A DNA stretch of 8,875 bases from contig CAZSLZ010000131.1 of assembly GCA_964607865.1 (NCBI GenBank), positions 1 through 8,875 of the forward strand. The letters are read 5' to 3'. Shown here piece after piece: positions 1 through 6,248 of the stretch. Positions within the stretch are counted from its first letter, which is position 1. Each line of letters opens with the position of its first letter. Made by a program: the position numbers and the translations under genes. This stretch comes from CAZSLZ01 sp964607865. GTDB lineage: Bacteria > Vulcanimicrobiota > JAJTBE01 > CAZSLZ01. Under the pieces are notes generated by a model. It made no database searches. It was not told the origin of the DNA and saw nothing but the letters and a program-made list of their open reading frames with translations.

Positions 1-2
1 GG

Positions 3-428
3 GAAATTAAGATTAACAGAATTCCCTGGAATAAAAAAGAGTTTAAAACTGAAACCCTTAACCTTAATTGCGAGTTACTGGAAAACCAGGATGATATAAT
101 AGAATTAGTTCAGCGAAAAATGCCTGACGGCGAGAACCTGTTTCTTAAGATTATTCTTGAGGGGACCATAGATTTTGCCGTCGATATAGAATACCTGAAG
201 GAAAGAATTGAAGAAAAATATTTTTATATAAATATCGAAGATCACACTTCAATTCTGGAATCTGACAAAATAACCGAAATTTCACGGGAAGAATCAATAA
301 GAGGTATTTTTGTCAGTAAAGTGCTGAAGAAAATGGAATCGGCCTCGCCGGAGAACAGAGAACTTTTAACGACAGGCCTGAAAGCAACCCTGGGGTATTT
401 TCAGGGAGGTGGCACTGTTGAAGTTTAA
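3..428 (+). CDS. C-terminal part of SbcD/Mre11-like (YhaO-type) DNA exonuclease, 5' end outside window
   Basis: The frame is open from the first bases of the window to a TAA at 426-428, giving about 141 residues. The internal ATG at 120 is not the real start, because coding continues upstream without a stop. The metallophosphoesterase catalytic core of such proteins lies in the N-terminal two thirds and is not in view. What is seen is the mixed alpha/beta cap region with a conserved-looking stretch (LFLKIILEGTIDF) and a C-terminal helical tail. The identification rests mainly on context: the gene overlaps an SbcC/Rad50-like ATPase of YhaN type by 11 bases, the normal order of yhaO-yhaN pairs. 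By family knowledge the protein would be the manganese-dependent nuclease subunit of a DNA end-processing complex. An unrelated protein translationally coupled to the ATPase is the less likely alternative. Confidence 0.72.
   Translation, partial: EIKINRIPWNKKEFKTETLNLNCELLENQDDIIELVQRKMPDGENLFLKIILEGTIDFAVDIEYLKERIEEKYFYINIEDHTSILESDKITEISREESIRGIFVSKVLKKMESASPENRELLTTGLKATLGYFQGGGTVEV
402..409 (+). promoter_or_regulatory. Shine-Dalgarno that sets the yhaN start at TTG 418
   Basis: CAGGGAGG lies here, inside the end of the upstream gene. A GTG at 409 opens the longest possible frame but overlaps the Shine-Dalgarno itself and cannot be served by it. The TTG at 418 lies 8 bases downstream of GAGG, an ideal spacing. 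It also makes the protein begin M-K-F-N-R-L, the short K-hydrophobic start usual in this ATPase family. The coupled overlap with the upstream stop (426-428) fits co-translation of the two subunits. Confidence 0.75.
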
Positions 429-3400
429 CAGGTTGATTATTAACGGTTATGGCAAATTCGACGGCAGCCTTCCCATAGAGCAGAAAACCTTTGAATTTCT
501 AGAAAAAGGAATAAATGTGGTTGTGGGAAGCAACGAGCAGGGAAAATCCACAATAATGCATGCCCTGGTACATACTCTTTTCGGCATGAATAAAAGCCAG
601 AAAGAACTCAAAAAACCCTGGCTTCCAACCAGGGAATATTCCGCCGAGTTGTTTTTTGAGGTAAACCACAGTTTTTATAAAATTTTCAGAAATTTTGAAA
701 CAAACGAAGCTGAATTATACAAACTGGGCCATGATGAAAACGAACTGATATTCAGGGGAAAAACTTACCCTCAATCGGGAAAAAACAGCAAAAGCAACAG
801 AGAGTTTCATCGATTACTTGCCAAGCTGGGAATCCCTCCTTATGATGTAGTCGAACAGTTAGCGTTTATAAGAAACTTTGAAATGGAAACGGGAATATCT
901 GATGAAATAAGACAATTAATTACCGGGGGGAAATCAAACTACAGCAAGGTTCTGGAACAACTCAGGAAAGATTATTTTAAAATTACCCGCCAGGACCCAT
1001 GGCAAAGCCGAAACAAAACTAAAGACCGGAAACTGGAAACTCTGATTCAAGACAGGGAAGCCCTGAGAGAGAATCTGCAGAAATCGCTGGAAACCCGAAG
1101 CGAGGTAATAGTTGCAGAGAAGGAAAGTTTAAAATTAAATAAAGAAATAGTAAAACTTGAAACCGAGCTGGACCTTTTACAGAAAAATAAAGATGCCCTG
1201 CAGAAACTGATAAAAACCCAAAGAGAGTTAACCCAGGTACAACAAAAGTTGGGCATTGACATAGAGGAAAGAAACCGTCTGTTAAAAAAAGAAATTGAAC
1301 TTGAAAAAACCAATTCCATTATTATTGAGAACTTCAATTTCTTTAAAACATACGAAGGTGAGATTCTCCCACTGTGTAAAAAACTATCCAGTTTAAAAGA
1401 AAGAAGAAAAGAAGTTGAAAAATGGCTGAAAGAACGAAACCTTAAAATAGACAAACTCGAACTGGAAAAAAAGGAACTTGAAGCTGAAATTGAAGAAAAG
1501 TTCAGTAATATTGTATCTTTACCCGATGATTTTCCCTCCGAACTTGCCCATATAGAAAACCTTCAGGAAAAATTAAAAAACCTGACACATTATTTTAACG
1601 AGAAATCTCTGATTATTGAAGATTTAAAAAAACAAGTTGAAGAATATGACTTTGAGAATACAAACAAGGATTTTGAAAAGAAGTTGTTTCTGTTAATTGG
1701 TGAAACCCGCCAGAGCGACCTGGAAATTGAGCGCATCAAAGCCCTGATTCGGGAAAGGGAAAATCTGTTAAAAACTATAGAACAAACCAGGGAAGCATTG
1801 AAGGAAAAATATCCGGGTTACGAAAATCTGCCCGGCAATACAGGACAGATCATACAGAATTATCTATCGGGAAAACAGGAAAAAAACCAAAAAGAAACAG
1901 CTCTGCGAGAAAAAAAAGAAGAATTTGATAAAATTGAGCAAAGAATTAACCAACCGGGAAATTATCTTCTTCCGGGTTTATTCATTATTCTGGGAATGCT
2001 TTCAATTATGTATGCAGGCACCCTGTTTTCACTTCCTTCGGGGCTACTTTATGCCACAGGCCTTATTCTTATAACCACAGGCGCCATGCTTACCTATCTG
2101 AAGTTAAACCCGATACTTGAAAAAAAAGAGAAGATTACAAAGCAGCTTGAAGAAATCAGAACCCAGTTAAACCAGAAGATTCAGGGCCAGGATATTATTG
2201 AACAATATTTTGCCGACTTCGATGCTTCTGAATATTTATCTGTCTGGGAAGAATACCATAATGCCAAACGAAACCTGGAAAGATTGGAAATAAGGCTTTC
2301 CACTCTTGAACCACCAAAACAGATGAACCATAAAATAGAGAACCTTAGAACAAAACTTGCCGAATTACGTCAGAAAATTGGACTGACATTGGATAACGAC
2401 CCAGTGGAAATGCTGGAAAAGTTCCGGCAGTACCAGAAAACAAATGAAAAATTAGAGAGGGAATTCAGCCTGCTACAGGAAAAGTTTCCCTCAATTAACG
2501 AAAGAAAATTGCCTTCTTTATGTAAAGAAATTAAAGAAATTCAGGAAACCATAAATGAGTTTTTCAACAGATACTCAAACCTGAAAGGTCTGAACCTGGC
2601 AAAAATCCGGGTAGATTTTGATTCCATGAAAGAAATAAAAGAATCTGTTCGCCAGCTTCAGCATACTATTGATAAAGAACTGGCATCCAAAGACCTTTTT
2701 GCGGAGATAGAGGAATTATCCCTGGAAGAAAAGCAGCTTCTTGAAAGAATGCCCCAGGTTGCCTCTCATATTGGAACCGATCCTGACCTGATAGAAGAAA
2801 AATATCAGGAATTTTCAGACCTGCAGCATAAAACCATGGTAATACGCAATACGCTTGCAGAATTTAAAAATACTACGGACATAAAAAAGAACATTCAAGA
2901 ACTTGCCGCCAGGGGTGAAATTCTGAATGCCACAAAAAATTCCATTCTGGATGCAAATCCCGCATTAACCCAGCTGGATCTTTCCAATATTGACGATCTT
3001 ATAACTAAACAGGAAGAATGGTCCAGAAAAATCAGCAATTTAACCGGGGAATTGACAGCAAAACAGGATGAATTAAAATACTACCAGTTAAAAATAGAGC
3101 ATTTTGTTTTGCCCTACCAGGACCCTCATATAATAAATGAAAAAATAGAATATATGAACGAAGAAATCGAAAAGCTTGAAAAAACCGCCCAGGCTTATCA
3201 ACAGGCTGTCGATCTCCTGGAAGAAGCTGTCAGTGATTTTCAAAAGAAACATAGAAAAGAAATCGAAAATGATATATCCAGGGTCTTTGATTTTTTTACA
3301 AAAAACAAATATGGCGGCATTAATTTGGACACAGATTTCAATATTTCTGTTATGGGGAAACAGGATAATAGAATTGACAAAGCTGCCCTTTCAGAAGGCA

Positions 3401-3642
3401 CACGGGATCAACTGTTTTTCTCAGCCCGCCTGGCACTGTTGCAACGTTTCTCTTCCACTACCTCCCTGCCACTTTTACTGGACGACCCATTCATTTACTT
3501 TGATAAGAACCGCCTTGCCATTGCCCAGGAAGTTTTGGAGGAAATCACCCATTCTCACCAGATTATACTTTTTTCTCATGACGAAACTTATAAAAACTGG
3601 GGCGATCTTATTTACGATCTGAATAAAAAAATGGAAACCTAG
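418..3642 (+). CDS. yhaN: SbcC/Rad50-like (YhaN-type) coiled-coil ATPase with central membrane hairpin
   Basis: The protein is 1074 residues when started at TTG 418. It has the split ABC-ATPase layout of Rad50/SbcC/SMC proteins. Walker A is GSNEQGKST at residues 37-45. The signature motif SEGTRDQL starts at about 992, Walker B with its catalytic acidic pair (LLLDDP) is at about 1019-1024, and the switch histidine (FSHDE) is at about 1054. Between the two halves run very long Lys/Glu/Leu-rich coiled coils, about 185-510 and 565-950. In the middle, where Rad50 has a CxxC zinc hook, there is no CxxC. Instead there are two hydrophobic segments, about 517-537 and 542-561, separated by a short Ser-Pro-Ser turn. 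That hairpin suggests the arm tip sits in the membrane, a layout I recall for YhaN-type proteins. With the overlapping upstream nuclease it would form a DNA end-processing complex. The family assignment is strong; the exact cellular role is inferred. Confidence 0.88.
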   Translation: MKFNRLIINGYGKFDGSLPIEQKTFEFLEKGINVVVGSNEQGKSTIMHALVHTLFGMNKSQKELKKPWLPTREYSAELFFEVNHSFYKIFRNFETNEAELYKLGHDENELIFRGKTYPQSGKNSKSNREFHRLLAKLGIPPYDVVEQLAFIRNFEMETGISDEIRQLITGGKSNYSKVLEQLRKDYFKITRQDPWQSRNKTKDRKLETLIQDREALRENLQKSLETRSEVIVAEKESLKLNKEIVKLETELDLLQKNKDALQKLIKTQRELTQVQQKLGIDIEERNRLLKKEIELEKTNSIIIENFNFFKTYEGEILPLCKKLSSLKERRKEVEKWLKERNLKIDKLELEKKELEAEIEEKFSNIVSLPDDFPSELAHIENLQEKLKNLTHYFNEKSLIIEDLKKQVEEYDFENTNKDFEKKLFLLIGETRQSDLEIERIKALIRERENLLKTIEQTREALKEKYPGYENLPGNTGQIIQNYLSGKQEKNQKETALREKKEEFDKIEQRINQPGNYLLPGLFIILGMLSIMYAGTLFSLPSGLLYATGLILITTGAMLTYLKLNPILEKKEKITKQLEEIRTQLNQKIQGQDIIEQYFADFDASEYLSVWEEYHNAKRNLERLEIRLSTLEPPKQMNHKIENLRTKLAELRQKIGLTLDNDPVEMLEKFRQYQKTNEKLEREFSLLQEKFPSINERKLPSLCKEIKEIQETINEFFNRYSNLKGLNLAKIRVDFDSMKEIKESVRQLQHTIDKELASKDLFAEIEELSLEEKQLLERMPQVASHIGTDPDLIEEKYQEFSDLQHKTMVIRNTLAEFKNTTDIKKNIQELAARGEILNATKNSILDANPALTQLDLSNIDDLITKQEEWSRKISNLTGELTAKQDELKYYQLKIEHFVLPYQDPHIINEKIEYMNEEIEKLEKTAQAYQQAVDLLEEAVSDFQKKHRKEIENDISRVFDFFTKNKYGGINLDTDFNISVMGKQDNRIDKAALSEGTRDQLFFSARLALLQRFSSTTSLPLLLDDPFIYFDKNRLAIAQEVLEEITHSHQIILFSHDETYKNWGDLIYDLNKKMET

Positions 3643-3660
3643 ACTATGAAGCAGGTTTCC
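3633..3660 (+). other. Hairpin over the yhaN stop codon
   Basis: GGAAACCT (3633-3640) and AGGTTTCC (3653-3660) form a perfect 8-bp inverted repeat with a 12-base loop. The TAG stop (3640-3642) begins in the left arm. No T-run follows, so it is not a standard intrinsic terminator. It could protect the mRNA 3' end or pause transcription. Confidence 0.5.
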
Positions 3661-3675
3661 CAAATACGATTAGAG

Positions 3676-3718
3676 CAACGCGGCTTGAGGATTCTGCCGT
3701 TATTGTTCAACGGCTTGA
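3676..3718 (+). other. Mutually exclusive hairpins downstream of yhaN
   Basis: GCCGTT (3696-3701) pairs perfectly with AACGGC (3709-3714) over a 7-base loop. The same GCCG can instead pair with an upstream CGGC (3681-3684). The octamer CGGCTTGA occurs twice (3681-3688 and 3711-3718), preceded by AACG and AA respectively, which is what creates the two options. The T-run after it is weak. It may contribute to ending the yhaN transcript, but I see no downstream gene close enough to be controlled. Confidence 0.35.
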
Positions 3719-3785
3719 TTACATTATAACACTAATACCAATAGTTTTTAATCTCTTAAAGTATAATTCTCATAAAACTAAAGTT

Positions 3786-3812
3786 TATAGTTAAAAACCA
3801 TTTTTAATTATA
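3786..3812. other. AT-only 12-bp hairpin
   Basis: Bases 3786-3797 and 3801-3812 pair over a CCA loop, with one G-T wobble, so the stem ends in five A facing five T. It is nearly symmetric on both strands and could act as a weak terminator. In so AT-rich a spacer (3720-3840) it may also be chance. Confidence 0.3.
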
Positions 3813-3896
3813 TAAAATCTGACCATGTAACCGTTTAAATTTCAATGAAGCACCCGATTACTCGTAACCATGCATCATACTGATTCACAAAAAAAC

Positions 3897-3973
3897 TTCA
3901 ACGATTGTTGAAAGAAACAACAAACCCAATTAAGAATTGGGGAATCCCATTTAGAATGGGAAAACATGTTGTT
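3897..3973. other. Compact four-helix intergenic locus (possible structured RNA or repeat element)
   Basis: Four perfect helices are packed into 77 bases. Helix A is TTCAAC/GTTGAA (3897-3902 with 3907-3912, loop GATT). An outer stem, AACAACA/TGTTGTT (3916-3922 with 3967-3973), encloses two further hairpins. One is CCCAATT/AATTGGG (3925-3931 with 3935-3941, loop AAG). The other is TCCCATT/AATGGGA (3945-3951 with 3955-3961, loop TAG). Together these make a three-way junction next to a 5' hairpin. The two inner hairpins resemble each other, so they may be diverged copies. TTGTT at 3905-3909 could alternatively pair with AACAA at 3916-3920. No recognised RNA family fits. It could be a small RNA, a repeat unit, or part of the inverted-repeat element that begins 75 bases later. 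Confidence 0.45.
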
Positions 3974-4048
3974 CGAATTATAGTTTTTTCAATCGGCAAA
4001 GATCCGGTCGCTCACAGACGCAAGTGGGTATGGAACCAACCCGAATTC

Positions 4049-4175
4049 CGTCATCGCGAGGAGCGCCAAGCGACGTGGCGATCTCTGTAACCGTTAGGTT
4101 TGTGAGTTTTGAACAAACCCGATCTAAATTGAGATTGCCACGGTTTCTTCGAAACCTGGCAATTACGCCATGGCG
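4049..4175. repeat. REP/MITE-like inverted-repeat element
   Basis: Two 37-base arms, 4049-4085 and 4131-4167, are imperfect inverted repeats of each other. They match best at the inner ends (GTGGCGATCTC against GAGATTGCCAC) and outer ends, around a 45-base centre. The centre has its own stem, GGTTTGT/ACAAACC (4097-4103 with 4113-4119). The right arm folds on itself: ATTGCCA/TGGCAAT plus GGTTTC/GAAACC with a single bulged C and a TTC loop (4134-4163). The left arm has ATCGC/GCGAT (4053-4057 with 4078-4082). A palindrome CGCCATGGCG (4166-4175) ends it. The left arm resembles the dispersed repeat type beginning TCATTGCGAGGAGC that I recall from several bacterial genomes. The arm is markedly richer in GC than the flanks, which suggests insertion. 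No gene lies inside. Confidence 0.7.
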
Positions 4176-4288
4176 GGCTATGGAAATGTGACAGGCTTCT
4201 GGCAAAAAGAATACATTGCATAAAAAAGATTGCAAAATATTTTGTAGAATATTTTATGGAATATTAATATTTAATTCCAATAAGAATC

Positions 4289-4318
4289 TTTACCATCTAT
4301 GCATTAGTGGGATATCAT
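4289..4318 (+). promoter_or_regulatory. Possible sigma-70 promoter of the Met-rich gene
   Basis: TTTACC (4289-4294, 4 of 6 matches to the -35 consensus) and TATCAT (4313-4318, 5 of 6 matches to -10) are separated by 18 bases. Transcription would start near 4325, leaving a leader of about 34 bases. The AT-rich stretch upstream (4230-4275) holds a 12-bp palindrome AATATTAATATT (4260-4271) and GAATATT twice at 12-base spacing (4247, 4259), which could be a regulator site or simply AT-rich upstream DNA. Confidence 0.35.
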
Positions 4319-4345
4319 AGTAAATAATTATTAAATTTATTATTC

Positions 4346-4353
4346 GGGGTGAT
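4346..4353 (+). promoter_or_regulatory. Ribosome binding site of the Met-rich gene
   Basis: GGGGTGAT stands 5 bases before the ATG at 4359. It matches the downstream part of the anti-Shine-Dalgarno complement (GGAGGTGAT) with one mismatch. It confirms the ATG at 4359 as the start. Confidence 0.65.
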
Positions 4354-4358
4354 TATTA

Positions 4359-5252
4359 ATGTTTATTCAAGCAAATCCTTATCAGCAAATGCAATTTTAT
4401 GGAATGCAGGCTTCCATGCAGGTAGGAATGGGCCATATGCCCATGCAGGCCGGTATGGGCGGAATGTCAATGATGGCCATGGGCCAGATATCGGCTCCCC
4501 TGGCGATGGGCTGGGCGGGTTATACCGGCGGCCTTAATGGTATGGCAGGAATGTATGGCCAGATGGGTATGCAGGGCGCCATGATGATGGGCGGAATGTC
4601 AATGCCTGGCCCTCAATCGATGGGCATGGTAGGAATGGCCGGCATGGGCCGGATGGGAATGATTGACAATACTATAGAAGTAGCCGGTTCAGGAATGGGT
4701 AAAGCTAAAAAGTATAAAATGTTTCCTGGCGAACTGCTGGCAGCCCACGCAGTAATTAAAGGCGGAAGCAAAAAACCTGAAGCTATGGCCAAGGAACTTA
4801 AAGAAAGATTCGGCATTGATGCTGAAATCAAGAAGGTTGATGGGCGCCAGGCATTGGTGAATAAATCTACGGGTAATGTTATAATGACCGACGGTAACGG
4901 TAATAACATTATGGATTCCGGCGACATGAAATTTAAAGATGCCCTTAAAACCATAGAAGAAAAATATGGAATGACCGCAAAACAGTTCGAACAGATGTAT
5001 GACAGAACCAAGGGGGGAACAGGACAGACTACGGGAATGAACGTGCCCATGGCCGGTGGAGTAATGGGAATGCAGAACATGGACGGAATGCAAGGCATGT
5101 ATCCTTTTGGCGGCCCCTTCATGGGAAGGGGAATGTCTGGAATGGGAATGGCCGGAGGAATCTGGGGAGATCCTATGTGGCAGAATTCCATTTATGGAAT
5201 TTTCGGTTCTGCCTACAAATATGCAGGAATGTACGGCGGAGGAATGTTCTAA
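4359..5252 (+). CDS. Met/Gly-rich low-complexity protein with central folded domain and dockerin-like Ca2+ loop
   Basis: The protein has 297 residues, of which 50 are Met and none is Cys. No signal peptide or membrane segment is visible. Residues 1-101 are a Met/Gly/Ala/Gln region with 28 Met, mostly GM, GMGM or SM units, and no Lys, Arg, Asp or Glu before R98. Residues 105-218 are ordinary charged sequence. They start with a basic KAKKYK patch, followed by predicted helices, a beta-like stretch, and a DGNGNNIMDSGD loop (D178, N180, N182, D186, D189) with the spacing of a dockerin or EF-hand-like calcium loop. Residues 219-297 are again Met/Gly-rich with Trp, Tyr and Phe. I do not recognise the family. 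Possible roles are a soft-metal (copper/silver) binder, a self-assembling or condensate protein, or a methionine-based oxidant sink; none is shown by the sequence. The gene stands alone, with its own ribosome binding site and terminator. Confidence 0.85.
   Translation: MFIQANPYQQMQFYGMQASMQVGMGHMPMQAGMGGMSMMAMGQISAPLAMGWAGYTGGLNGMAGMYGQMGMQGAMMMGGMSMPGPQSMGMVGMAGMGRMGMIDNTIEVAGSGMGKAKKYKMFPGELLAAHAVIKGGSKKPEAMAKELKERFGIDAEIKKVDGRQALVNKSTGNVIMTDGNGNNIMDSGDMKFKDALKTIEEKYGMTAKQFEQMYDRTKGGTGQTTGMNVPMAGGVMGMQNMDGMQGMYPFGGPFMGRGMSGMGMAGGIWGDPMWQNSIYGIFGSAYKYAGMYGGGMF
4455..4604 (+). repeat. Internal duplication in the Met-rich region
   Basis: The 18-base string ATGGGCGGAATGTCAATG occurs exactly at 4455-4472 and at 4587-4604, in the same frame (M-G-G-M-S-M). 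The copies are 132 bases (44 codons) apart. Identity at the base level, where Gly and Ser codons could vary, points to expansion of the low-complexity region by duplication. Confidence 0.6.
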
Positions 5253-5272
5253 AATATATTTTCAGCAAACAC

Positions 5273-5304
5273 AAGAGGCTGACCATCTGGCCAGCCTCTT
5301 TTTA
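5273..5304. terminator. Intrinsic terminator between convergent genes
   Basis: AAGAGGCTG (5273-5281) pairs with CAGCCTCTT (5292-5300), 9 bp. An inner CCA/TGG lies within the loop and a T-run follows (5299-5303). It ends the Met-rich gene 20 bases after its stop. On the minus strand the same stem is followed by the less pure TTGTGTTTG, so it can probably also end the minus-strand operon, whose last stop is at 5325-5327. Confidence 0.85.
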
Positions 5305-5324
5305 ATTTTCTAAAAAAACAGATA

Positions 5325-6248
5325 CTAGTATTTTACGTGTTTAAAAACCTTGTCTTTTTCATCCATCCATTTTTCTTCCTTAAGTTCCCCAATTTCATCA
5401 TAAACAAATAACTGGGTTGATTCTTTAGTACCGCCCGGATTCATAAGAACACATTTTGTAGTATTATCATTGGCGTCATGTTCATAAACGAAATAAGAAC
5501 GCAATGTTTTATCCGGGCCAAACCATTCTTTTTTCATTAAATTAACTCTTTTATCGTCATAAGTAAAATGAAATTCACCAATAAAATTATCATTGTTGTC
5601 ATATCTTTCTTCAATTACGATATCGCCGGCTTCGTCATATTTATAAACAAAACGCTGTATTAAATTACCAGTCTTGTCTTTCCAGACCTCCTGGGTATTG
5701 CGCGGCGGGTCGGTATCCTCAAATTCGGAAAAAATCTGATAGAAGATTTCACCTTCTCTGTTATATTCAGCCCTGTGAACCAACAAACCGGTGGACATGT
5801 CGTAGGCATAACGGTGAATATTATCGAGTTTGCCGTAACGATTAAACCAGACTGCTTCATGAATCTTATCCGAATCGCCTTCATAAAAATAAATGCGGGT
5901 ATAGGGTTTAGAGAATTCCTTTTCATACATCTTCAACATAATTACCCTGTCTTTTTCATCATACATGTGATCCTGATGAAAATGAGGAACTCTGCCAGGC
6001 TGATATTCCTTTACCCCAACAACACGTCCGAAATCGTCAATTTTACCCGTTTTAAAATGACGGATCTTCACAACCCTGCTTTCAATTTCTTCAAGAGCCT
6101 CTTCCAGGGTCTGGGGCTGTTTTTCCTGACTGGGAACTACCTCTTTCCTTGTGGCCTGTGCAGTACCAGGCAGTGTTGATTGACTGCCCGCAACTCTTTT
6201 CTTTATTGCCAGACTTTTCAACTGACTAATCTTATTATTTGAATCCAT
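5325..6248 (-). CDS. YD-like tandem-repeat protein of unknown function
   Basis: The protein has 307 residues. Residues 1-50 are polar, rich in Lys, Ser and Gln, and probably disordered. Residues 50-60 form a short acidic helix. From about 94 to the C-terminus there are about eight degenerate repeats of roughly 26 residues. Each tends to carry an aromatic-x-Tyr-Asp start, a Gly or Asn turn, a Glu/Lys-rich strand and a closing Tyr or Phe. Clear examples begin near residues 94, 147, 201, 227, 253 and 280 (for instance VYKYDEAGDIVIEERYD). A further weak copy may cover 60-93. This resembles the YD (RHS) or MORN-like beta-repeat style, but it is too short for an RHS toxin and has no toxin or core domain. 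No signal peptide is seen, so it is probably cytoplasmic. It follows the radical SAM gene by 36 bases and is likely co-transcribed with it. Its start ATG is 20 bases from the nearest good Shine-Dalgarno; see the hairpin entry. Confidence 0.82.
   Translation of the reverse strand: MDSNNKISQLKSLAIKKRVAGSQSTLPGTAQATRKEVVPSQEKQPQTLEEALEEIESRVVKIRHFKTGKIDDFGRVVGVKEYQPGRVPHFHQDHMYDEKDRVIMLKMYEKEFSKPYTRIYFYEGDSDKIHEAVWFNRYGKLDNIHRYAYDMSTGLLVHRAEYNREGEIFYQIFSEFEDTDPPRNTQEVWKDKTGNLIQRFVYKYDEAGDIVIEERYDNNDNFIGEFHFTYDDKRVNLMKKEWFGPDKTLRSYFVYEHDANDNTTKCVLMNPGGTKESTQLFVYDEIGELKEEKWMDEKDKVFKHVKY

Noticed and set aside
1047..1454. 135-codon minus-strand open frame inside yhaN
   Set aside because: It is the Ser/Phe-rich mirror of Lys/Glu-rich coiled-coil coding and has no start signals. 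The overlapping ATPase is certain.
3916..3990. tRNA-like signal: GTTCGAATT (3971-3979) resembles a T-loop, beside hairpins
   Set aside because: The bases on either side of TTCGAAT do not form a T-stem, there is no acceptor stem or anticodon arm of normal size, and the stems have three-base loops.
3897..4175. CRISPR array
   Set aside because: The repeats are inverted pairs, not regularly spaced direct repeats with unique spacers, and no cas gene is present.
3905..4235. Short open frames on both strands across the intergenic repeat region
   Set aside because: They run through the hairpins and inverted-repeat arms, have no Shine-Dalgarno, and their products look like translated repeat DNA.
4613..5191. 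192-codon open frame antisense to the Met-rich gene
   Set aside because: It is a by-product of the GC-biased, ATG/GGN-rich plus strand. Its Pro/Ile-rich product has no ribosome site, and the plus-strand frame has a good ribosome site and terminator.
5325..6248. RHS toxin or contact-dependent inhibition protein
   Set aside because: It has YD-like repeats only. There is no signal peptide, no RHS core boundary motif, no variable toxin end and no neighbouring immunity gene.
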